A DNA stretch of 64,000 nucleotides. Source: JAXDBW01 sp034678405 (GTDB taxonomy: Bacteria; Patescibacteriota; Patescibacteriia; UBA10025; JAHIVO01). Below the pieces are notes generated by a model, which ran no database searches, was not told where the DNA came from, and worked only from the letters and a program-made list of their open reading frames with translations. Both the position numbers and the translations under genes were made by a program. The stretch is taken from contig JAXDBW010000042.1 in the NCBI GenBank assembly GCA_034678405.1, positions 1-64,000 on the forward strand, given 5' to 3'. Below, piece after piece: positions 1-7,101 of this stretch; the stretch's first letter is position 1, and every line of letters begins with the position of its first letter.

Positions 1-1260
1 AAATTTCTGGGGGAGATAGTCTTGGATTCCCTCCTCCTCGTCATAGTCATGTGAGTACTTGTAGTCCTTGCCGTAGTTAAGATCTTTCATCAGATTGGTC
101 ACCGCATTGCGCAGATGAAGTGGCACCGGCTCATTCATGCTGTCTTTGACATCCTTTTTTGCTTCCAGTAGTCCGACGTATGCACTATTGTCTTTCGGCG
201 CTGTGGCGAGATAGACCACGCCGTGCGCGAGGTTTATCTGGCACTCTGGGTAGCCAATCTTCTGTACTGCCTCGAAGACATCGAGAGCAATTCTGAGTGC
301 CTGAGGATCAGCCATCCCCACATCCTCACTGGCAAAGACGACCATCCGCCGCGCGATAAACTCAGGTGACTCCCCTGCCTCCACCATGCGATTCAGCCAA
401 TACAGCGCTCCATCCGGATTACTGCCGCGCATGGATTTGATAAATGCGGAAATGACATTGTAGTGCTCTTCGCCTTTTTTGTCATACTGGAGAGCTTTGT
501 GCTGGAGTGCGTCTTCGATGGTAGTCTTGTCGAGATGAACAATCCCCTTCGCATCAGCCTTTGTCGCCTTGGCCGCGATCTCTAGTGCGTTCAGAGCTGT
601 CCGGGCATCACCATTTGCCCCCTCGATCAGTACATCAAGTGCTTTCGGGGCGATTTTAATATTCTGCTGTCCGAGACCCGTTTCCTTATCAATAAGGGCG
701 CGCTTAATAATCCGGGAGAGTTCTGGCACCCCATGCCGCTGCATCACAAACACCCGCGACCGAGATAGCAGCGGGGCGATCACTTCAAACGATGGATTCT
801 CTGTCGTGGCGCCAATTAATGTAATTGTGCCATTCTCCACATATGGCAGGAAAGCATCCTGCTGGGCTTTGTTCCAGCGGTGGATTTCATCCACAAATAA
901 TATCGTGCGCTCATTATGAAACTTCCGACGGTTCTCTGCTTCCTGGGCGACGATGCGCAACTCTTTGATCCCCGACGTGACAGCGCTCAGAGACTCAAAT
1001 CGCGACTTGGTCATCTGGGCAATGATCCGCGCCAGGGTCGTCTTGCCAGAGCCGGGTGGCCCCCAGAAAATGATAGAAAAAACCTCGTCATTCTCGATCG
1101 CCTTACGTAATATTTTGCCTTTGCCGATGATATCCTCCTGCCCCACGAAGTCATCTAAACTGTCGGGACGAATCCGATCAGCCAGCGGCGCCTCAGTGCG
1201 CAGGTCGCGCTCGAGTTTACTGTCGAATAAATCTTTTTTCTGTTTCTTAGAAGTAGGCAT
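1..1260 (-). CDS. rarA: Replication-associated recombination protein A (RarA/MgsA AAA+ ATPase), 3' end cut by window
   Basis: AAA+ ATPase of the RarA/MgsA/WRNIP1 family, which acts at stalled replication forks. The frame is open to the window edge; 420 codons are visible and perhaps 20-30 residues are missing, judging from the usual length of about 440. Residues 67-74 read GPPGSGKT (Walker A), a Walker B of the form ILFVDEIHR follows near residue 112, and the sensor segment GATTENPSF is present. The start ATG was chosen because it gives the family's N-terminal run (APLADRIRP, then DDFVGQ). The gene overlaps the end of the upstream CYTH gene by 14 bp, so the two are probably co-transcribed. 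The family assignment is firm; the fork-rescue role is carried over from the family. Confidence 0.93.
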   Translation of the reverse strand, partial: MPTSKKQKKDLFDSKLERDLRTEAPLADRIRPDSLDDFVGQEDIIGKGKILRKAIENDEVFSIIFWGPPGSGKTTLARIIAQMTKSRFESLSAVTSGIKELRIVAQEAENRRKFHNERTILFVDEIHRWNKAQQDAFLPYVENGTITLIGATTENPSFEVIAPLLSRSRVFVMQRHGVPELSRIIKRALIDKETGLGQQNIKIAPKALDVLIEGANGDARTALNALEIAAKATKADAKGIVHLDKTTIEDALQHKALQYDKKGEEHYNVISAFIKSMRGSNPDGALYWLNRMVEAGESPEFIARRMVVFASEDVGMADPQALRIALDVFEAVQKIGYPECQINLAHGVVYLATAPKDNSAYVGLLEAKKDVKDSMNEPVPLHLRNAVTNLMKDLNYGKDYKYSHDYDEEEGIQDYLPQKF

Positions 1261-1789
1261 GTTTCTTTCCTTTTTGCTCGGCAATCATTTCATTATAATG
1301 GTCATGACACCGAGCCGCTTCACCCACGCCAAGCTGGGCTAAAATATTGTGGAGTCGCTGACGGATTGCCGCTGAATCCTTGCCTTGGATTTCAATCTCG
1401 ATAAACTGCCCTAAGCCCTTAACTGTATCCAGCACGATTTCCGCTCGCCCGAGCCGATAGACTGACCGACGCTTGTCGACGACAAATGCCTCGCGGGCTT
1501 TAAGCTCCTTGAGAATGGTGCGAATGGTTTTGAGATCGCTTACCACAACTTCGTGCTCAGTGGCGGCATACGTCGTCCGAGAAATATGGAGCTCTAGGCG
1601 AGTTTGTTTGGACAGTGCATCGTGTCGTACCCGTAATATCCGTCCACTTTTTTTTATCATGGGTCGATGATACGGTTCATAGTACCGATCGATCTGATGC
1701 TTCTGACCCACATATCGCGCACCAATAGAACGTAGCTTTCTTTTGATCGGCTCGTGGCTCTTTGCACGTGCTTTGATCTCGACTTCCAT
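1247..1789 (-). CDS. CYTH domain protein (class IV adenylate cyclase / thiamine-triphosphatase-like)
   Basis: A 180-residue protein starting MEVEIKAR, the ExExK signature that opens CYTH (triphosphate tunnel metalloenzyme) domains. Further basic and acidic strand residues follow (RILRVR, RLELHIS, EIVLDTVKGLGQFIEIEIQG), as expected for the tunnel that binds triphosphates and divalent metal. Family members are adenylate cyclases, thiamine triphosphatases or inorganic triphosphatases; the substrate cannot be told here. A start 14 codons upstream is possible but would run into the preceding gene, whereas this ATG lies just after that gene's stop. The 3' end overlaps rarA. Confidence 0.8.
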   Translation of the reverse strand: MEVEIKARAKSHEPIKRKLRSIGARYVGQKHQIDRYYEPYHRPMIKKSGRILRVRHDALSKQTRLELHISRTTYAATEHEVVVSDLKTIRTILKELKAREAFVVDKRRSVYRLGRAEIVLDTVKGLGQFIEIEIQGKDSAAIRQRLHNILAQLGVGEAARCHDHYNEMIAEQKGKKHAYF

Positions 1790-1790
1790 A

Positions 1791-2579
1791 TTATGATGCT
1801 TTAGGGAAATTACGGTCGACCTGCTCCGCAATCACTAGGCCGTGCTGGAGGTATGCTTCGAGCACATCATAGGGGATGTGTTCCTGGGTATAGTATAGCA
1901 CTACGCTTGCATCAGATATTTCGATCGCAGCGGCAGTACTGTCGATAGCTTGCTGCATCAGGACAGGATCGAGTAACTGCAGCACCATGCTATCCTGGGT
2001 GCCATGCACGTCATAGATTTTCTCAAAATCCCGGCTCTCCGTATCGATTATGTCCGGCGCGACAAAATACTTTTTGGTCAGTATAATATTTTGCGGTATA
2101 TGTTTGGAACTAATTTCTACACACCACCCACTAAAGACTCGTACATTTCCTCTCGTGTTATATTCGGCACCGTGGCCAACAAATCTGTTATATTCCCGCC
2201 GCACGCCCGTCACATACTCCCGAGAAAAACCCATCGCGCTCCCGGGAAATGTCTTCGCGACAATCGGATACACCCACACGCGTCGGCTTTCGATCTGACC
2301 ATCAACCACTACGTCCATGTCACGCTCCATCATGTATTTCTCTGCCTGAAAAAATGATTTTCCAGGATTTGCCCGGAAGCGATCAGCAATATTCCACATG
2401 GTATATCCCTGATGCACAGTGAAGGAATGCATCTCGGCCCAATGCTCAAGCGAAGTGATATCTCGTTTTTTCCTGAACCATCGATTAACTAGCTTTCCTC
2501 TGAGCGGAGAAAAATACACAATCATCCCCATTACTAATATTACGAGGATAGCCGGCAATATATCAGCAGCGTTAATCAT
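1791..2579 (-). CDS. Single-anchor membrane protein of unknown function
   Basis: Not recognised. The 262-residue product has one N-terminal membrane helix (about residues 8-27, ILPAILVILVMGMIVYF), a basic patch (RWFRKKR) and a soluble domain of about 220 residues rich in beta-type segments and aromatic residues. It probably sits on the cytoplasmic membrane; the positive-inside rule would place the domain in the cytoplasm, but this is weak. It lies between a CofE-like gene upstream (4 bp gap) and the CYTH gene downstream (1 bp gap), so the four minus-strand genes here look like one operon. Confidence 0.7.
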   Translation of the reverse strand: MINAADILPAILVILVMGMIVYFSPLRGKLVNRWFRKKRDITSLEHWAEMHSFTVHQGYTMWNIADRFRANPGKSFFQAEKYMMERDMDVVVDGQIESRRVWVYPIVAKTFPGSAMGFSREYVTGVRREYNRFVGHGAEYNTRGNVRVFSGWCVEISSKHIPQNIILTKKYFVAPDIIDTESRDFEKIYDVHGTQDSMVLQLLDPVLMQQAIDSTAAAIEISDASVVLYYTQEHIPYDVLEAYLQHGLVIAEQVDRNFPKAS

Positions 2580-2583
2580 AGTG

Positions 2584-3327
2584 CTATTTCAACCACTTAA
2601 TTCTTTTCAGCAGCGGGCCATACAAATCCTCTTGCCAGTTGATACTAAACCGCTGGCGCTTGTCTCGTGGCTGGTAGGGACGGCTTGTGAACTGCACCGA
2701 GGGGATGTCAGTGATAACGGCAATGGGTGTCTGCTCGGTCCCCTCCCCGGTCGCGAAGACAGCAGCAGTGGCGAGTGCATCGGCGACATTCGTTGTGGAG
2801 ACTTTAAACTTCCGGCCATATAAATCCCTCGTCTGACGATAGTCATTGAGCGGACGGAACCCATAGTACCCGAGGGCAATCCCCAGCACCCCGCGCCGCA
2901 TGGGCACCGTGTGGCTGTCAGTGATGATGACGCCAACATCTTTAACATGATAGGTCTTGCGGATCCACTGCCATAGTTCTTTAGCAGTTACCTGTGGACG
3001 TTTCGGCCAGAGGATATAGTACTCGCCAGCATTCGACGCATCGATCCCGGCTGACGGGATGAGGATGTTGTGCTTGATTGTCAGCACCGCATACCCTTTC
3101 GGCACGGCATGGCGCGGAAGATAACGGTCGGCCTCTCGTCGTATCAGTTCATCTTTATGCGGGTACCGCTCTTTTGGCACGCACCGACCCTGGTGGATAC
3201 TGACTACCTTTGAGGCAATTGCCACTACAGAACGCTCTGGAACACGCTTCACGGCCCTCTGAAAGGCCTCATAGAGGTCATCCTGAGGCGGGTGCAATAA
3301 ACGTGTTTTGATGGCTCTGACGCGCAT
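2584..3327 (-). CDS. Coenzyme F420-0:L-glutamate ligase-like protein (CofE family)
   Basis: A 247-residue protein of the CofE fold. It shows the family N-terminal pattern (MRVRAIKTRLLHPPQDDL), VVAIASKVVSIHQGR, the ligand-loop segment IPSAGIDASNAGEYY, and VGVIITDSHTVPMRRG, close to the family's ITDSxGRPwRxG. CofE adds glutamate to F420-0; no other F420 genes are in the window, so the real substrate may be a folate or another acid. The inner ATG is preferred over one 21 codons upstream because a TGGTACAAT-like extended -10 lies about 11 bp before it, which suggests a leaderless mRNA; no Shine-Dalgarno is visible. Confidence 0.8.
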   Translation of the reverse strand: MRVRAIKTRLLHPPQDDLYEAFQRAVKRVPERSVVAIASKVVSIHQGRCVPKERYPHKDELIRREADRYLPRHAVPKGYAVLTIKHNILIPSAGIDASNAGEYYILWPKRPQVTAKELWQWIRKTYHVKDVGVIITDSHTVPMRRGVLGIALGYYGFRPLNDYRQTRDLYGRKFKVSTTNVADALATAAVFATGEGTEQTPIAVITDIPSVQFTSRPYQPRDKRQRFSINWQEDLYGPLLKRIKWLK

Positions 3328-3468
3328 AGAATACCCGAATTGTACCACTTCTCCCCTGTCCACGAAAGCAGCATTGACAGAACTGACCATTCGTGGTACA
3401 TTTCGCCGCTATCCTTTGAAAACTACTATTATTAGTACGGAAAGCGTGCTAAAATACCCCCTATATAA

Positions 3469-3524
3469 CGGGGAGTGGCGCAGTTTCCGCCAAAGGCGGA
3501 TCGGCCTCTGGCCGAGGCTAGCGC
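3469..3524 (+). repeat. Broken tRNA-Pro 5' half with a 30-bp double-hairpin insert in the D-loop
   Basis: The first 7 bases match the tRNA-Pro acceptor strand with one change, and the D-arm follows. The D-loop is split between CAGTT and GGCTA by a 30-bp insert at 3486-3515 made of two 15-bp hairpins (TCCGCC-AAA-GGCGGA and TCGGCC-TCT-GGCCGA). After the D-stem the tRNA match stops, so this copy cannot make a tRNA. It lies 13 bp before the intact tRNA-Pro. Confidence 0.8.
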
Positions 3525-3537
3525 TACACGTGTATAT

Positions 3538-3614
3538 CGGGGTGTGGCGCAGTTGGCTAGCGCGCATCGTTCGGGACGATGAGGTCGCCGGTTCAAGTCC
3601 GGCCACCCCGACCA
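3538..3614 (+). tRNA. tRNA-Pro (anticodon CGG)
   Basis: A complete cloverleaf reads by eye: 7-bp acceptor stem (CGGGGTG/CACCCCG), D-stem GCGC/GCGC, anticodon stem CATCG/CGATG with loop TTCGGGA (anticodon CGG at 3572-3574, G37 as usual for this tRNA), T-stem GCCGG/CCGGC with loop TTCAAGT, discriminator A and an encoded CCA. It decodes CCG. Broken copies of the same tRNA lie on both sides. Confidence 0.95.
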
Positions 3615-3625
3615 GTCAATGTATT

Positions 3626-3985
3626 ATGTTTTTTGTTTACATACTCAATAACTCCGAAGATAATGTCTCTTACGTTGGTGCCACTGGGAAACTTCCACAG
3701 ACTCGTTTAACTGAGCATAATATTGGCAGCAATACTTGGACAAGCACTCACGGACCTTTTACACTAATATATTACGAAAGCTATCACTGCAAAAAAGACG
3801 CCTTACATCGAGAGCAGTTTCTAAAATCGGGGCAGGGGCGCAAACTAGTTACTCTGATTATTGACAATTATGCAGTTTCCGCCAAAGGCGGACCCGCCTC
3901 TGGCGGGGGCTACCCGCCCGCTCCGAATGCGGAGCAGTCGGGCGGGGCGCGCATCGTTCGGGACGGCATACGGTTTCATCCATAG
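3626..3985 (+). CDS. GIY-YIG endonuclease domain protein (UPF0213/YhbQ-like)
   Basis: The first 80 or so of 119 residues form a short GIY-YIG nuclease domain: FFVYIL (GIY strand), YVGATG (YIG strand), RLTEHN, and the family's C-terminal KKDALHREQFLKSGQGRK. The remaining tail is read through a broken tRNA-Pro copy and its hairpins (glycine/proline-rich), so the original stop was probably lost or the tail is junk. The gene starts 12 bp after tRNA-Pro, and a 21-bp copy of the tRNA 3' end lies just past it. Stand-alone genes of this family act on DNA structures in some bacteria; a role in moving this locus is only inferred. Confidence 0.82.
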   Translation: MFFVYILNNSEDNVSYVGATGKLPQTRLTEHNIGSNTWTSTHGPFTLIYYESYHCKKDALHREQFLKSGQGRKLVTLIIDNYAVSAKGGPASGGGYPPAPNAEQSGGARIVRDGIRFHP

Positions 3986-4026
3986 GATGATCCGCCTTTG
4001 GCGGACAAGTCCGGCCACCCCGACCA
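3872..4026 (+). repeat. Broken tRNA-Pro copy with three palindromic insertions
   Basis: Pieces of tRNA-Pro occur in the right order, split by inserts: GCAGTT (3872-3877); the 30-bp double hairpin (3878-3907, TCCGCC-AAA-GGCGGA then CCCGCC-TCT-GGCGGG); GGCTA (3908-3912); a 34-bp nested hairpin (3913-3946, outer stem CCCGCCCG/CGGGCGGG); the D-stem and anticodon-arm match (3947-3965); about 40 bp ending in the hairpin TCCGCC-TTT-GGCGGA (3991-4005); and an exact 21-bp match to the T-arm/CCA end (4006-4026). The copy overlaps the tail of the GIY-YIG frame. Confidence 0.8.
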
Positions 4027-4277
4027 AAGGCCTTGAGTTTGTCGAAGAACCAGGTGGATACACACAACTCATGGAACACACTCCATGCGTTCTGTTCATT
4101 CGTCTGAATGACAAATCACAAAAACGGCAAACCCTCAAACAGGAGGAGAATCTTCATTTGAACCTTTCACCTCACTATTTACCGCGTAACGCTCCTTAAC
4201 TGGTTCCCCATTCCCCTAGAGTGAATGGGATCCTTCTCAGGACGAGAAAATTGAACCAGCAATATAGGAGATACCAC

Positions 4278-4583
4278 ATGTGTTTCGTGACAAGTAACGG
4301 ACGGGAGATCCACAATCGGGTCAGGGACTTTTTCCCTCACAAGCAGCCGGGCACACCGTCGAAGCGTCAGCAGGGCCATCTGCTGAAGAAAGAGAAGCCG
4401 CTGGAAGTCTTCCAGGACAACAAATCTATCTTCGGTCATCTCGTTGGCCGCGACCGCGGCAGCGACAAAATGCTATTCCGGCCTGCCGGCGCCGACGACC
4501 CGATCCTCATTGATGGCGATCTGCCCGCCACCAAGACCACGAACAAACGTATCACCACTGCTGCTGAGGCAGTGGCCGCGTAA
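4278..4583 (+). CDS. Small basic protein of unknown function
   Basis: Not recognised. 101 residues, soluble, rich in Lys/Arg/Asp, starting MCFVTSNGREIHNRVRDFF. The start is supported by TAGGAGA 8 bp upstream of the ATG; the frame stays open further upstream but has no ribosome site there. A strong terminator follows within 30 bp, so it is a single-gene unit. The AAEAVAA-like end is low-complexity. The upstream 250 bp is occupied by tRNA remnants and a CTTGAGTTTGTCGAAG-type repeat. Confidence 0.6.
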   Translation: MCFVTSNGREIHNRVRDFFPHKQPGTPSKRQQGHLLKKEKPLEVFQDNKSIFGHLVGRDRGSDKMLFRPAGADDPILIDGDLPATKTTNKRITTAAEAVAA

Positions 4584-4610
4584 TCCACAGACGCGACATA
4601 AGTTAAGTAT

Positions 4611-4643
4611 AGCCGCCTGGCTTTCCCCGGGCGGCTCTTTTTT
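4611..4643 (+). terminator. Rho-independent terminator
   Basis: AGCCGCC pairs with GGCGGCT around a 12-nt loop and is followed by CTTTTTT. It ends the small gene just upstream. Confidence 0.85.
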
Positions 4644-4646
4644 ATG

Positions 4647-4675
4647 TCCCGCTAGAAATTATATTTCTAACGGGA
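4647..4675. repeat. Short palindrome of the TTAGAAAT/ATTTCTAA type
   Basis: A 13-bp inverted repeat with one mismatch (TCCCGCTAGAAAT / ATTTCTAACGGGA, 3-nt loop). The core recurs near 14038-14055 as TTAGAAAT-GT-ATTTCTAA followed by CGGA, so it is a dispersed palindrome and not a terminator. Confidence 0.65.
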
Positions 4676-4681
4676 TAGGAT

Positions 4682-4720
4682 AAAAAAGACCGCCGGACGC
4701 CTCGAGAGACGTACGACGGT
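4682..4720 (-). terminator. Terminator downstream of purB
   Basis: Read on the minus strand, ACCGTCG pairs with CGGCGGT (one G-U) and is followed by CTTTTTTA. It lies 24 bp after the purB stop. Confidence 0.7.
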
Positions 4721-4743
4721 ACATATGGGACTACAGAGTCTCC

Positions 4744-6102
4744 TCACTCGACCAGGGGAAGATTCGAGGGTAATGCTTCACTGGTGTCGAGATTGAAACG
4801 CCGCACGAGAATGTGCTGGGCGGTAGCGAGCTTTTCTGCATACTCAAAGCAACTGTCGAGCTCATCCGCACTGATAATCTCGCTGAGCGGTTTATTTGCC
4901 GGCTCAAAGACCGACGTCCACAGCACATCGCGAAACGGCGTCCGTGTATCCATGGCCTGAAACGCACACTTCTGCACGAAACGATACACATCGTCGTTTT
5001 CGTATCCGTACCGACCGAGCAACGACTTGACGTTCTCGGACGCCCAGCAGCCATTGGTCCGATCAATGTTTTGCGCCATCCGAGCAGCGTTGACCTCGAG
5101 ATTCTCGACTACCCATGTCATTTTGTCGAGCATGTAGTCAAGCAGGATGGTCGCATCCGGCAGGCAAATCCGCTCAACGCTCGAATGACAGATGTCCCGC
5201 TCATCCCAGGTGCGAATTAGCTCCTGACCCATGGCCGCGTATCCCCGGAGTGCAATCGCCTGGCCGCAAATACGCTCCAGGATGATGGTGTTGCGCTTGT
5301 GAGGCATCGCTGATGAGCCCTTCTGCCCCTGCTTGCGAGGCTCACGATACTCCCCGTAGGCAGTGGTAGCATGGATTCGCATATCAGTCGCAAACTTCTC
5401 GAGTATGCCACCGATAATGCTGACGACCGCGAGAAAATTCGCGATATTATCCCGGAGTGTAATCTGACCATTCGCCGGCCGCACTTCCAGACCCAGAATT
5501 GCCAGAACTCGACTCTCGAGATCCGGTGAAATATTCATCCAGTTGCCCATGGCACCGGAGAATTTCACCCGCTGTACACGAGCGACAGCCGCCCGCAGCA
5601 GCTCCCGGGCCGAGATAACCGCATCCAGAAACACGCAGAACGTGTGAATCAGTACGTCGGGCTCGCCGTCCTGACCATGGGTGGTCCCCATCTTATAGAT
5701 CCGATACGACTTACCCGCTCGACGGCGCAGTGCTACTTCCAGTTTCTCCAGATCATCATCCAGCACATTGCCGACGTCACGCAGGATTAAGCCGAGCGCC
5801 GGCTCTTCCGTATCGTAGGACGTCATTTCCTCGTGCAGGTAGTGCTGGAATTCTGCCGGAATCAGACTGCTGATGTACATCAGGAAAGCCAGCAGATCGT
5901 GCTCGATCCGTTTGTCGATTTCATTGATTGCATCAGCGTTGATGGTAATCTTCTCCGGATATTTCATTAAGACAATATCCGGATACTTCTTCGTCTCCAC
6001 CTTGGCCCTGATAGCCGCGCGTTCGACGTCATACCATCGGCCAAACTTCGCTTCATCAGTCCAGAGACCGGACATGATAATTCGTGAGTAACGTTTCAAC
6101 AT
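4744..6102 (-). CDS. purB: Adenylosuccinate lyase
   Basis: A 452-residue enzyme of the fumarase/aspartase superfamily that splits adenylosuccinate to AMP and fumarate (and SAICAR in de novo synthesis). It carries the signature loop GSSAMPHKRNT with the catalytic Ser, the TTHGQDGEP region and the ERICLPDATILLDY helix. Start: the ATG (MLKRYSRIIM) has GGAGG 8 bp upstream; a frame extension of 10 codons lacks a ribosome site. A promoter lies 50 bp upstream and a terminator downstream, so it is a single-gene unit. With purA, in the same window, it makes AMP from IMP. No other de novo genes are seen, so the salvage role is more likely. Confidence 0.96.
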   Translation of the reverse strand: MLKRYSRIIMSGLWTDEAKFGRWYDVERAAIRAKVETKKYPDIVLMKYPEKITINADAINEIDKRIEHDLLAFLMYISSLIPAEFQHYLHEEMTSYDTEEPALGLILRDVGNVLDDDLEKLEVALRRRAGKSYRIYKMGTTHGQDGEPDVLIHTFCVFLDAVISARELLRAAVARVQRVKFSGAMGNWMNISPDLESRVLAILGLEVRPANGQITLRDNIANFLAVVSIIGGILEKFATDMRIHATTAYGEYREPRKQGQKGSSAMPHKRNTIILERICGQAIALRGYAAMGQELIRTWDERDICHSSVERICLPDATILLDYMLDKMTWVVENLEVNAARMAQNIDRTNGCWASENVKSLLGRYGYENDDVYRFVQKCAFQAMDTRTPFRDVLWTSVFEPANKPLSEIISADELDSCFEYAEKLATAQHILVRRFNLDTSEALPSNLPLVE

Positions 6103-6153
6103 GTTTTGTTTCCTCCATAAACGATTTGACAAGGTTCGGTTTCAAATTACCCC

Positions 6154-6183
6154 ACCTTATCACTTCTCCGCACTAGCAGTCAA
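6154..6183 (-). promoter_or_regulatory. purB promoter
   Basis: Minus strand: -35 TTGACT, 18-bp spacer, -10 TAAGGT. The same -10 hexamer is used by the purA promoter. Its -35 lies 4 bp from the -35 of the divergent plus-strand promoter. Confidence 0.6.
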
Positions 6184-6187
6184 CCAC

Positions 6188-6217
6188 TTGACGACGGGTC
6201 GTGGTTACTCGTACAAT
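6188..6217 (+). promoter_or_regulatory. Promoter of the secreted-protein gene at 6264
   Basis: -35 TTGACG, 18-bp spacer, -10 TACAAT, followed by a leader of about 40 nt with AGGAGG before the ATG. Back-to-back with the purB promoter. Confidence 0.65.
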
Positions 6218-6263
6218 AATCGCAAAACCCACACAAACATACATGGTTCCATAGGAGGTACCC

Positions 6264-6731
6264 ATGTTCCTTGCCATAGTAGCATCAGTAATCATCGGGG
6301 TAGCGCCAGCAGACAGCGCACTCAGACACGACTGTACCCAGAAACAGCTCAGCTATGACACCGTGGTCGCGATCTTTCAGACCCTCGACGGCATCCTTGC
6401 GGCCGAGCAGGCATACCAGGACACACATCGTGCATATCTGACGTGTAACGTGATGACCGAGCTGGTCTCTATCGATTCCCTCGAGCGCGCCCTGGAGTGT
6501 ACCTTCCCGGCGAGCATGATGCATGACACGATGTACTGCGTGGCGATTAGGCACCAATGGAATGATCCGGACGCTAACGAAAATCCCTGCCGTGAGTTGA
6601 TCATCAGCCTCTATAATAGTACATCTCCGACAAATCTGCCGATTGCCCGACTCACCTACTGTGCCGACACCGGCCGGCGCGAATACGAATACGTCGAGTA
6701 CGGTAAATCTGTCCACACCCTACTCGAGTGA
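6264..6731 (+). CDS. Secreted cysteine-containing protein of unknown function
   Basis: Not recognised. 155 residues with a short N-terminal hydrophobic segment (MFLAIVASVIIGVAPADSA), likely a signal peptide cut after ADSA. The mature part holds cysteines that could form disulfides (residues near 24, 61, 79, 92, 112 and 132). Strong start: AGGAGGTACCC directly before the ATG, own promoter upstream and own terminator downstream. It sits between purB and guaA but shows no link to purine metabolism. Confidence 0.7.
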   Translation: MFLAIVASVIIGVAPADSALRHDCTQKQLSYDTVVAIFQTLDGILAAEQAYQDTHRAYLTCNVMTELVSIDSLERALECTFPASMMHDTMYCVAIRHQWNDPDANENPCRELIISLYNSTSPTNLPIARLTYCADTGRREYEYVEYGKSVHTLLE

Positions 6732-6755
6732 TATGACGCCGCTCAATATCACAAG

Positions 6756-6794
6756 ACCCGCCCATTACTATGAGTGCGGCGGGTTTGTTTTTTT
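6756..6794 (+). terminator. Rho-independent terminator
   Basis: ACCCGCC pairs with GGCGGGT around a 15-nt loop; a T-rich run follows. It ends the secreted-protein gene. Confidence 0.8.
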
Positions 6795-6872
6795 CTGTCG
6801 ACCGGTGTATGCTTACCGGCGAAACATACATCGAACATACTTTGTCAAACACTCTAGCCCAGGAAGGTGCAT

Positions 6873-7043
6873 ATGTGTAATCGTTGTTGTGCTGCCGGTG
6901 TACTGTCCGACGACCAGTACGAGTGTCATAACTGCGGCCATATCGGCCGAACTGATCAGGGTAATCCTGGTCACTGTGTCGAATGTGGTCACGACATGCG
7001 CGATCCGGTTGATCGCGCACGATCATCCATGGACAATGGATGA
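6873..7043 (+). CDS. 56-residue zinc-ribbon protein
   Basis: A short frame (MCNRCCAAGVLSDDQYECHN...) with CNRC, CHNC and CVEC pairs plus His residues, enough for one or two zinc sites. AGGAAGGTG precedes the ATG by a few bases and a terminator follows 20 bp after the stop, so it is likely a real gene although very short. The Cys pairs resemble small zinc-ribbon adaptors; no catalytic feature is present. Function unknown. Confidence 0.7.
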   Translation: MCNRCCAAGVLSDDQYECHNCGHIGRTDQGNPGHCVECGHDMRDPVDRARSSMDNG

Positions 7044-7062
7044 GATACGTTCCGACACCAAC

Positions 7063-7094
7063 AAAAAAAGCGGCTCAGTCTCTGAGTCGCTTTC
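7063..7094 (-). terminator. Terminator shared by guaA and the small zinc-ribbon gene
   Basis: AAAGCG-CTCAG/CTGAG-CGCTTT hairpin. On the minus strand it ends in a run of T and closes the guaB-add-guaA operon 8 bp after guaA; on the plus strand the T tract is weaker. Confidence 0.75.
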
Positions 7095-7101
7095 CTACTT
7101 A

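Noticed and set aside
3469..3524. A second complete tRNA-Pro
   Set aside because: Only the acceptor 5' strand and the D-arm are present and the D-loop is interrupted; no anticodon arm or 3' end follows.
4157..4198. A 13-codon frame from TTG after AGGAGGAGAATC
   Set aside because: The ribosome site looks good but the start is TTG, the peptide has no notable content and nothing downstream suggests attenuation. Kept as too weak.
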